In this document: piece by piece, positions 57,997-64,000 of the stretch
Position numbering within the stretch: position 1 is the first letter of the stretch
How the letters are laid out: every line of letters begins with the position of its first letter
DNA from: Pseudaminobacter soli (ex Li et al. 2025)
GTDB lineage: Bacteria; Pseudomonadota; Alphaproteobacteria; Rhizobiales; Rhizobiaceae
Reading direction: 5' to 3'
Length of the DNA stretch: 64,000 bases
Assembly (NCBI RefSeq): GCF_029892515.1
Contig: NZ_JARXVF010000005.1
Location: forward strand, 124,001-188,000
Notes under the pieces: generated by a model
Seen by the model: the letters and a program-made list of their open reading frames with translations, nothing else
Databases searched by the model: none
Told to the model about the DNA's origin: nothing
Translations under genes and position numbers: made by a program

Positions 57997-58959
57997 TCAG
58001 CCCTTGTACTTCTGCACCGCGCCGGGGAGCTTGCTCCACTCGGCATACCAGGTGTCGAACAGCTTCAGCTGGGTTTCGACATAGCCGCGCTGGCTCTCGG
58101 ACAGGGCATCGGTTTCGTTGAAGTGCAGCGTGTATTCCTTGTCGCCCTTCAGCACCATCATGTGCTTGAAGTAGAGAACGAGGTCCGGGCCTTCGTCGAA
58201 GGAGGAGAGGACGGCGAGCGCCTGCTCCAGCTCCAGCGCGCGCTGGCGGGCATCCGCATCGCCGGCGGCAGCCGCCTTCGACAGGTTGCACATGTGGATG
58301 ACTTCCTTCGGCAGCACGCAGCCGATGCCGGTGATAGCGCCAGTGGCGCCGCAATTGACGAAGCCGTGGAAGACGCAGGTGTCGACGCCGATCATCAGCG
58401 AGACTTCATCGTCGCGGCTGGTGATGTTCTCGGCTGCATAGCGCATGTCGGCAGCGCCGCCGAACTCCTTGAAGCCGATGAGGTTCGAGTGCTCGGCGCG
58501 CAGCGCGAAGAACAAGTCGGCGCGCGTGGCGAAGCCGTAATAGGGGCTGTTGTAAATGACGGCCGGCAGATCCGGGGCGGCCGACAGGATCGCCTTGAAG
58601 TGGTTCTTCTGGGCAGCGATGACCGAACCACGCGAAAGCACGCGCGGGATGACCATCAGGCCCTGGGCGCCGACCTTCTGGGCGTGTGCGGCATGCGACA
58701 CGGCCGAAGCGGTGTTGACGGCACCCGTGCCGACGATGACCGGAATGCCGGCCTTCACCAGGCGCTCCACGCCTTCCTGGCGCTGCGCGTCGGTCAGGAG
58801 CGGCCAGTCACCCATGGAGCCGCAGTAAACGACCGCCGACATGCCCTGCGCGATCAGCTCCTTGCCCTTGCGGACAAGCGCGTCGAAGTCAGGGGTGCGG
58901 TCCTCCTTGCACGGGGTCATCAATGCGGGAATTACGCCGGAAAAAATCTTGGCCTTCAT
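57997..58959 (-). CDS. DapA-family 4-hydroxy-1-pyrroline-2-carboxylate deaminase
   Basis: 320-residue class I aldolase-fold lyase. The family Tyr and Schiff-base Lys are Tyr136 (AVIYNSPYYG) and Lys164 (LIGFKEFGG); the N-terminal GVIPALMTPCKEDRTPDFDAL is typical of the hydroxyproline branch of the family rather than dihydrodipicolinate synthase. It should convert 4-hydroxy-1-pyrroline-2-carboxylate to 2-oxoglutarate semialdehyde with release of ammonia. Start ATG 58959; the frame to 59022 has no ribosome site. An operator core shared with the GntR promoter lies about 100 bases upstream. Confidence 0.93.
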   Translation of the reverse strand: MKAKIFSGVIPALMTPCKEDRTPDFDALVRKGKELIAQGMSAVVYCGSMGDWPLLTDAQRQEGVERLVKAGIPVIVGTGAVNTASAVSHAAHAQKVGAQGLMVIPRVLSRGSVIAAQKNHFKAILSAAPDLPAVIYNSPYYGFATRADLFFALRAEHSNLIGFKEFGGAADMRYAAENITSRDDEVSLMIGVDTCVFHGFVNCGATGAITGIGCVLPKEVIHMCNLSKAAAAGDADARQRALELEQALAVLSSFDEGPDLVLYFKHMMVLKGDKEYTLHFNETDALSESQRGYVETQLKLFDTWYAEWSKLPGAVQKYKG

Positions 58960-59055
58960 CACAAACTCCTCTGGGCCTGTCATATCGGCACGACCGTCAC
59001 GCCGGAACGACGCCGTATCCATGCCCCTCGCCGTCGATTATACGCTTTGCATTTT

Positions 59056-59069
59056 ATTTGTCGACAAGA
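59056..59069 (-). promoter_or_regulatory. Candidate GntR operator upstream of the deaminase gene
   Basis: TTGTCGACAA (59058-59067) in an A/T-rich stretch (ATTTTATTTGTCGACAAGAA). The ten-base core is identical to the centre of the perfect palindrome at 59798-59813 before the GntR gene. It is the only other copy noticed in the window. Confidence 0.6.
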
Positions 59070-59083
59070 AATCGACAGCAAAT

Positions 59084-59788
59084 TCACAACGCCATGTTCA
59101 GCCGCTCGTTACGGGTAAAAAGCTGCTGGATCTGGTGAACGATCTGCTCGGCATGCGCCTTGGCGAGACGGTCGGCAGCCTCGACATCGCGGGCAGCAAT
59201 GACGGCGATCATGTCCTCATGCTCATCGACGAAACGCTGCGGCAGACGGTCATTGTAGGACTGGTAATAGAGCCGCAGGATCCGCCGCCCCTCGTCCAGG
59301 AGCCGGTTGAAAAGGCTGGTGAAATACGGATTGCGCCCGGCTTCCGAGATCGCCGAATGGAGAGCCGCATTGGTGGCGATCATCGCCAGCGCGTCCTGCG
59401 CCTGCACGGCAGCAGCGAATTCGGCCTGGCGGGCGCGGATCACCTTGAGGTCCTCTGCGCGATGATGCTCGGCCGCCAGTCGCGTCGTGACGCGGTACAT
59501 CAGGACCAGCGCGTCGAAATAGGTGTGCATGTTCAGGAAGTCGATGTTCGACACCATGGTCGACCGGTTTGGCAGCGTGGCGATCAGCCCCTCGCCTGCC
59601 AGCCGCACCAAGGCCTCCCGAATGGGCGTGCGCGACATCTTGAAACGCTCGGCCAGTTGCACCTCGTCGATCGGGCTGCCCGGCGGCAGGACCAGGTCAA
59701 GGATCTCGTCGCGCAGCAGGTCGTAGACCATCTTCACGCCCGACCCTCGCTTGCGTTCGGGAATGGATTTGGTGTCGGCAGTAGTCAT
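59084..59788 (-). CDS. GntR family transcriptional regulator (FCD type)
   Basis: 234-residue regulator. Winged helix-turn-helix about 17-82 (VYDLLRDEILDLVLPPGSPIDEVQLAERFKMSRTPIREALVRLAGEGLI) followed by an all-helical FCD ligand-binding domain (about 90-220) with HSAISEAGRNPYFTSLFNRL and HEDMIAVIAARDVEAA, whose His/Asp residues usually bind a metal or carboxylate ligand. It lies 124 bases upstream of the deaminase gene on the same strand. A perfect palindrome stands 9 to 25 bases before its ATG, suggesting autoregulation. Likely controller of the hydroxyproline genes, with an intermediate of the pathway as effector (inference). Confidence 0.9.
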   Translation of the reverse strand: MTTADTKSIPERKRGSGVKMVYDLLRDEILDLVLPPGSPIDEVQLAERFKMSRTPIREALVRLAGEGLIATLPNRSTMVSNIDFLNMHTYFDALVLMYRVTTRLAAEHHRAEDLKVIRARQAEFAAAVQAQDALAMIATNAALHSAISEAGRNPYFTSLFNRLLDEGRRILRLYYQSYNDRLPQRFVDEHEDMIAVIAARDVEAADRLAKAHAEQIVHQIQQLFTRNERLNMAL

Positions 59789-59797
59789 CGGGCATCC

Positions 59798-59813
59798 CTC
59801 TTGTCGACAAGAG
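59798..59813 (-). promoter_or_regulatory. Perfect palindromic operator before the GntR gene
   Basis: CTCTTGTCGACAAGAG is a perfect 16-base palindrome ending ten bases before the GntR start codon. Position and symmetry suit a dimeric GntR protein repressing its own gene. Confidence 0.65.
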
Positions 59814-60129
59814 AAATACGTCCCTGCGTCAACCGGATCAACCGTTTCCCCGTTCCATACCCGGAAGAGACACTGAAATGTGGATGACTGTCACAGGTTC
59901 GCCGCAAGCGGGGAACGGATTGGGTCTCGCGGCCGTTCTGCGCGCTGGAGCAGCGCGCCATGAGTAACGGGACCCGTCGAAGCGGCCTCCTTGGGCTCGC
60001 CAACATCCCTTCCGGTGTGAAGCCGACGGGAACCCGGACAGCGCTGCAACTATCCTCTTTCCGCCCTCGCTTTCTGGCGATCGCCAGTTCCCCCCCTGCC
60101 CCGGTATGATGGATGAAGGAAGAGAAGCC
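59814..60129. other. Intergenic interval between GntR and alpha/beta hydrolase genes
   Basis: 316 bases without a credible gene: open frames through it lack a ribosome site and domain content. It should carry the GntR promoter on the left and the hydrolase promoter on the right. No clear terminator, repeat or RNA was seen. Confidence 0.5.
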
Positions 60130-60915
60130 ATGCTGATGAACAGACGTACCTTTTCCTCGGCACTGCTCGCAGCCGCTGCCGCTCCATTGATCCCAAAGCC
60201 CAGCGTAGCGGCGCCCCCTGCCGCAAATCCGACGAAGGCACGCAACATCGTGCTCGTGCATGGCCTGTTCGCCGATGGATCCTGCTGGTCCGAGGTGATC
60301 TCGCGCCTGCAGGCGGCCGGGCTCAATGCCACCTCCGTGCAGAACCCGCTGACGACCTTGCCTGAAGCGGTCTCATCCGCGCAACGCGTGCTGGCGCGGC
60401 AGGACGGGCCGACGGTTCTTGTCGGCCATTCCTTCTCCGGCATGATCGTCACCGAGGCCGGTATGGAGCCGAACGTCACCGCGCTGGTCTACGTGGCGGC
60501 GCGCGCACCGGACGCGGACGAAGACTATACGGCGCTTGCCAAGCGATTTCCGCCACCGCCGGCAAGTGCCGGGATCGTCTTTGACGGCGACGAGGGACGT
60601 CTTACCGAGGAGGCTTTTCTGCGCGACTTCGCCGGAGATCTGCCTGAGGCGCAGGCGAAGGTGCTCTATGCAGTCCAGGTGCCATTCCACAAGGCTTTGC
60701 TCACCGGCAAGACGGCACACGCGGCCTGGCGATCGAAGCCGACTTACTATGCCGTTTCCACCGAGGACCGGACAATCAATCCGGACCTCGAGCGCTTCAT
60801 GGCAAAACGGATGGAAGCCAAGACTATCGAGCTGAAATCCAGCCATCTCTCGCTGATTTCTCATCCCGACGAGGTCACGCAGCTCATCCTCGAAGCGGCC
60901 GGGCAGAAACGATGA
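60130..60915 (+). CDS. Secreted alpha/beta hydrolase (EstC/salicylate-esterase-like)
   Basis: 261 residues from the ATG at 60130, which has AAGGAAGAGAAG upstream. The N-terminus MLMNRRTFSSALLAAAAAPLIPKPSVAAPP looks like a twin-arginine signal (RRTF). The hydrolase domain has oxyanion HGLFADGSCW, nucleophile elbow VGHSFSGM, Asp in VSTEDRTI and catalytic His in SSHLSLISHPDEV. Small hydrolases of this type act on aromatic esters or are of unknown specificity. Gene context gives no clue. Confidence 0.87.
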   Translation: MLMNRRTFSSALLAAAAAPLIPKPSVAAPPAANPTKARNIVLVHGLFADGSCWSEVISRLQAAGLNATSVQNPLTTLPEAVSSAQRVLARQDGPTVLVGHSFSGMIVTEAGMEPNVTALVYVAARAPDADEDYTALAKRFPPPPASAGIVFDGDEGRLTEEAFLRDFAGDLPEAQAKVLYAVQVPFHKALLTGKTAHAAWRSKPTYYAVSTEDRTINPDLERFMAKRMEAKTIELKSSHLSLISHPDEVTQLILEAAGQKR

Positions 60916-60967
60916 AGGCGAGAGGTCGAGAGACTCTTATGGTGTGCGAAGCCAGCCGCGGCACTAT

Positions 60968-62257
60968 TCACCCAAGCTGCATCCGCTCCATGCGCAAGGC
61001 GGCGGCGCGGCGGTGGCCTTCAAGACCCTCGCTGGCGCTCTGGCGGATAGCGGGCGGTGCGACCGCCTCGACACCCGCGCGCTCGAGCCACTGGTGGGTG
61101 CAGACCTTGACGTATGAGCCGACCCAGAGCCCGCCGGTGTAGCGCCCCGCCCCCATGGTCGGCAGCGTGTGGTTGGTGCCGCAGCATTTGTCCGAATAGA
61201 CCACGCTCGCCATCGGGCCGATGAAGAGCGAGCCGTAATTGCGCAGCTTTTTCGCGGTCGCTTGCGGGTCGACGGTGTGGACCTGCAAGTGCTCGGCAGC
61301 GATGAAGTCCGAATAGGCGATCATCGCCGCCTCATCCTCGCAGACGACGATCTGGCCGAAATCGCGCCAGGCAGGCGCGGCAACCGCCGCCGTGGGTAAC
61401 CCCTCTAGCTGCCGCTCGACTTCGGCCAACGTAGCTTCGGCCAGCTTGGCGTCCGTGGTGATCAGGCCGACGCGGGTGCGTACATCATGCTCTGCCTGGG
61501 CCAGGAGATCGGTGGCGATCATGGCTGCGTCGCCGGAAGAGTCGGCGACGATGAAGATTTCGCTTGGCCCCGCCAGCTGGTCGATGCCGACTGGGCCGAA
61601 CACCTGGCGCTTGGCCTCGTTCACATAGGCGTTGCCCGGGCCGACGATCTTGTCGACGGCGGGGATGGTTTCGGTGCCATAGGCCATGGCAGCGATGGCC
61701 TGCGCGCCACCGACGCGAAATATGCGATCGGCGCCCGACAGGTGGCAGCCCGCGATCATCGCCTGGTGCGCATTGGGCGGCAGGCAAGCGATCACCTCGT
61801 CGCAGCCGGCGACCTTGGCCGGCACGATGGTCATGACCGGGGCCGACAACAGCGGGTATCGGCCGCCCGGCACATAGGCGCCGATGCGCGCGATCGGAAT
61901 GACGCGGTGCCCGAGATGCAGCCCGGGCAGCGGCTCGACCTCGAGCGGCAGCATGGTGGCAAGCTGCGCCTCGGCAAAAGCGCGCACGCGCTCGATGGCA
62001 AAACGGGTATCGGCAGCCGTCTGCGGGTCGAGGGCGGCCACCGCCGCCTCACGCTCGGCCATACTTACTTCGAAGTGCTCGACCTCGGCGCGGTCGAAGG
62101 TGCGGCTGTATTGGCGCAACGCCCCGTCGCCGCGCTCGCGCACTGCGGCAAGGACTTCCTTGACCGTCTTTTCGATCTCGCCGGTGTCGGCAGTGGCGGC
62201 AGGGCTGGGCGCCTTGAGGAAGCGTGTGCGGGCGGCAGGTTCGGCAGGCAGCGACAT
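60968..62257 (-). CDS. Histidinol dehydrogenase family protein (HisD paralogue)
   Basis: 429 residues from the ATG at 62257 (MSLPAEPAARTRFLK). HisD-type features include RIGAYVPGGRYPLLSAPVMTIVPAKVAGCDEV, VGGAQAIAAMAYGTETIPAVDKIVGPGNAYVNEAKR, LLAQAEHDVRTR, AAEHLQVHT and CCGTNHTLPTMGAGRYTGGL, holding the Gln/His/Asp/His zinc ligands. The stretch SVVYSDKCCGTNH differs from the GDY-AAG-PNH of biosynthetic HisD. It is not with his genes but divergent from a cupin-type regulator and close to a polyamine-type ABC gene, so it is probably a catabolic alcohol dehydrogenase (for example the HpsN type for sulfopropanediol) rather than a histidine enzyme. Confidence 0.87.
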   Translation of the reverse strand: MSLPAEPAARTRFLKAPSPAATADTGEIEKTVKEVLAAVRERGDGALRQYSRTFDRAEVEHFEVSMAEREAAVAALDPQTAADTRFAIERVRAFAEAQLATMLPLEVEPLPGLHLGHRVIPIARIGAYVPGGRYPLLSAPVMTIVPAKVAGCDEVIACLPPNAHQAMIAGCHLSGADRIFRVGGAQAIAAMAYGTETIPAVDKIVGPGNAYVNEAKRQVFGPVGIDQLAGPSEIFIVADSSGDAAMIATDLLAQAEHDVRTRVGLITTDAKLAEATLAEVERQLEGLPTAAVAAPAWRDFGQIVVCEDEAAMIAYSDFIAAEHLQVHTVDPQATAKKLRNYGSLFIGPMASVVYSDKCCGTNHTLPTMGAGRYTGGLWVGSYVKVCTHQWLERAGVEAVAPPAIRQSASEGLEGHRRAAALRMERMQLG

Positions 62258-62391
62258 TTTGGTGTTCCGGATGAGTGGGATCGCACAGAGAGTGACGGAC
62301 GCGTGCCAGCCAGACAATTGGGCCGGAAAGACGTGTCTAGTATTCCGACCAGTCACTGCTACCATCGGCACAAGCGATCCAGGGGGATGCC

Positions 62392-62940
62392 ATGTCGCAA
62401 ATCGGAGCACACCTGCGCGAACTGCGGCGGCGCCGACATCTCGGCATCAGGGAGTTGGCGGTGCGGTCGGGGATTTCGCATTCGACGATCTCGCTCATCG
62501 AGCGCGACCGCATCAGCCCGTCAGTGGATACTTTGAGCGCCGTACTGGACGCGCTGGGCACGACGCTGACCGGCTTCTTTTCCGGCATCAAGTCGTCCGT
62601 TCCGTCCTCTCCATTCTATTCGGCGCGGGATTGCATCGAAATCGGCAACAACGACTCGATTTCCTACCGGATGCTGGGCGTCAACTTCCCCAACCGCTCC
62701 ATCCTGATGCTCCACGAGACCTATGCGCCCGGAGCGGACACCGGCGAGGCCTTCAGCCACCAGGCGCAGGAGGCCGGCTTCGTGATGTCGGGCGCTGTCG
62801 AGATCACGGTCGGTAACGACCGCCGCGTACTCAAGCCGGGCGACGGATACTATTTCGACAGCCGCTTGCCGCACCGGTTCCGCAATGTCAGCGGCGAGCC
62901 AAGCCAAATCATCAGCGCGGTGACCCCGCCGACATATTGA
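62392..62940 (+). CDS. XRE-family regulator with C-terminal cupin (PuuR-like)
   Basis: 182 residues. The N-terminal HTH_3 (about 5-60) reads LRELRRRRHLGIRELAVRSGISHSTISLIERDRISPSVDTLSAVLDALG; the cupin_2 domain (about 105-178) has SHQAQEAGFVMSGAVEITVGNDRRVLKPGDGYYFDSRLPHRF, with His and Glu residues for a metal. Such regulators (PuuR type) sense small catabolic substrates. Divergent from the HisD paralogue (134 bases between starts) and upstream of the ABC binding-protein gene, which it likely controls. Confidence 0.92.
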   Translation: MSQIGAHLRELRRRRHLGIRELAVRSGISHSTISLIERDRISPSVDTLSAVLDALGTTLTGFFSGIKSSVPSSPFYSARDCIEIGNNDSISYRMLGVNFPNRSILMLHETYAPGADTGEAFSHQAQEAGFVMSGAVEITVGNDRRVLKPGDGYYFDSRLPHRFRNVSGEPSQIISAVTPPTY

Positions 62941-63067
62941 GCAGCGCTCGGCACATCAAAACTGGTCGATATCTTAACCAACAGCTGACCTAACGGCATC
63001 AGCTCTGTTGCACCAACCAGAGTTGTGCTTTTGTTATTCTATCCAGAGGTGGAACAAGGATAATAAA

Positions 63068-64000
63068 ATGGCTTTCAAGAGGACAATCAGCACGATCGGC
63101 GCGGCAGCTTTGGCGCTTTCCCTTGCAGCGGGCGCGGCGGCGGCGCGTGACCTGACCATCGTTTCCTGGGGCGGGAATTACCAGGACGCGCAGAAGAAGA
63201 TCTATTTCGAACCCTTCGCCAAGAAGCTCGGCAAGCCGGTGCTCGACGAAAGCTGGGACGGCGGCGTCGGCGTGATCGCCGCCAAGGTGAAAGCCGGCGA
63301 GCCGAACTGGGACGTGGTGCAGGTCGAGACCGAGGAACTCGAACTCGGCTGCACCGACGGCTTCTATGAAAAGATCGACTGGGAGAAGCTCGGCGGCAAG
63401 GACAAGTTCCTGCCGGCGGCGGCGCATGACTGCGGCGTCGGCGCCATCGTCTGGTCGACCTTGCTGAGCTACGACAGCGACAAGCTGAAGGACAACGTGC
63501 CGACCTCCTGGGCCGATTTCTGGGACACCAAGAAGTTCCCGGGCAAGCGCGGTCTGCGCCGTGGCCCGAAATATTCTCTCGAATTCGCGCTCATGGCCGA
63601 CGGCGTGAAGCCGGCCGATGTCTACAAGGTGCTGCGCACGCCCGAGGGCGTGGACCGCGCCTTCAAGAAGCTCGACGAGATCAAGAAGGATGTCGTCTGG
63701 TGGGAGGCCGGCGCCCAGCCGCTGCAGTTGCTCGCCTCGGGCGAAGTGGTGATGACGACCGCCTATAACGGCCGCATCTCCGGCATCAACAAGACCGAAG
63801 GCAAGCACTTCAAGGTGGTCTGGCCGGGCAGCATCTATGCCATCGACAGCTGGGTGGTGCTGCGCAACAGCCTCAACAAGCAGGACGCGATGGACTTCAT
63901 CGCCTTCGCCAGCGCCCCGGAAAACCAGTCCAAGCTGCCTGATTACATCGCCTACGGCCTGCCGCAGAAGCAAGCGGCCGCGGCCGTGCCTGCCGCCGAG
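63068..64000 (+). CDS. ABC transporter substrate-binding protein, spermidine/putrescine (PotD) type; 3' end outside window
   Basis: Open from the ATG at 63068 to the end of the window (311 codons), so the C-terminus is missing. Signal peptide about 1-26 (ISTIGAAALALSLAAGAAAA), then DLTIVSWGGNYQDAQKKIYFEPFAKKLG, the usual start of mature PotD/PotF-like proteins. Also visible are GEPNWDVVQVETEELELGC, DCGVGAIVWSTLL, PTSWADFWDTKKFPGKRGLRRGP and GEVVMTTAYNGRI. The permease and ATPase genes should follow beyond the window. The preceding cupin-HTH regulator and the HisD paralogue suggest a catabolic cluster for a polyamine or amino-alcohol-like solute (inference). Confidence 0.92.
   Translation, partial: MAFKRTISTIGAAALALSLAAGAAAARDLTIVSWGGNYQDAQKKIYFEPFAKKLGKPVLDESWDGGVGVIAAKVKAGEPNWDVVQVETEELELGCTDGFYEKIDWEKLGGKDKFLPAAAHDCGVGAIVWSTLLSYDSDKLKDNVPTSWADFWDTKKFPGKRGLRRGPKYSLEFALMADGVKPADVYKVLRTPEGVDRAFKKLDEIKKDVVWWEAGAQPLQLLASGEVVMTTAYNGRISGINKTEGKHFKVVWPGSIYAIDSWVVLRNSLNKQDAMDFIAFASAPENQSKLPDYIAYGLPQKQAAAAVPAAE

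Noticed and set aside
62999-63973. Leftward open frame at the right edge
   Set aside because: The rightward frame from 63068 has a signal peptide and clear PotD-type sequence; the leftward one does not.

Overview
The window is GC-rich, densely coded chromosomal DNA with no phage, insertion-sequence or CRISPR structure. The gene content points to an alphaproteobacterium of the order Hyphomicrobiales (Rhizobiales), most likely a Mesorhizobium/Aminobacter-like Phyllobacteriaceae. The indicators are a CpdR response regulator beside N-formylglutamate amidohydrolase and tRNA-Val, an Omp10-type lipoprotein, homospermidine synthase, a DUF882 protein, and GCATGATC-type palindromic intergenic repeats. 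The genus is inferred from gene content only.

Layout. Positions 1-2497 hold the end of an amino-acid ABC transporter operon followed by a DmpA/BapA-type peptidase. Positions 2557-8388 hold RidA-like, tryptophan 2,3-dioxygenase, SDR, DUF533/TerB-like, TrhO, muramidase and KDPG aldolase genes. Positions 8483-16910 hold a DUF882 protein, an orphan sigma-54 response regulator, oligoendopeptidase F, pabB-pabC and a DUF3445 protein. Positions 17019-26184 hold homospermidine synthase, an Omp10-like lipoprotein, a 5'-nucleotidase fused to LysM, ferrochelatase, an SPFH/NfeD pair and an MHYT-GGDEF-EAL protein. Positions 26203-32835 hold cell-envelope genes (KdsD, a beta-barrel protein, GalU, lytic transglycosylase, a DUF459 protein). 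Positions 32906-39217 are gltD and gltB. Positions 39726-46755 hold threonine aldolase, a small heat-shock protein with a probable ROSE thermometer, a lipase-like hydrolase, an IMPase-family phosphatase, a candidate small RNA, N-formylglutamate amidohydrolase, cpdR, tRNA-Val(GAC), an SH3 protein and queF.

The most notable region is 46837-59788, an island whose genes can together degrade three hydroxyproline isomers. An eight-gene minus-strand operon encodes a polar amino-acid ABC importer, an FAD D-amino-acid dehydrogenase, 4-hydroxyproline 2-epimerase, a single-chain aconitase X (predicted cis-3-hydroxyproline dehydratase) and a trans-3-hydroxyproline dehydratase. Next to it lie 2-oxoglutarate semialdehyde dehydrogenase, a 1-pyrroline-2-carboxylate reductase, the DapA-family deaminase and a GntR regulator. 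trans-4-Hydroxyproline would flow to 2-oxoglutarate; the 3-hydroxyprolines would flow through 1-pyrroline-2-carboxylate to proline. A perfect 16-bp palindrome in front of the GntR gene recurs, with its 10-bp core intact, in front of the deaminase gene. A second shared motif lies in front of the transporter operon and the reductase gene.

The right end (60130-64000) holds an alpha/beta hydrolase, a histidinol dehydrogenase paralogue divergent from a cupin-HTH regulator, and the start of a PotD-type ABC binding protein that runs off the window. Other points to check are a candidate anti-Shine-Dalgarno small RNA at 43697-43782 with a palindrome in its promoter, the ROSE element at 41320-41420, and several proteins that lack a family-defining catalytic residue.
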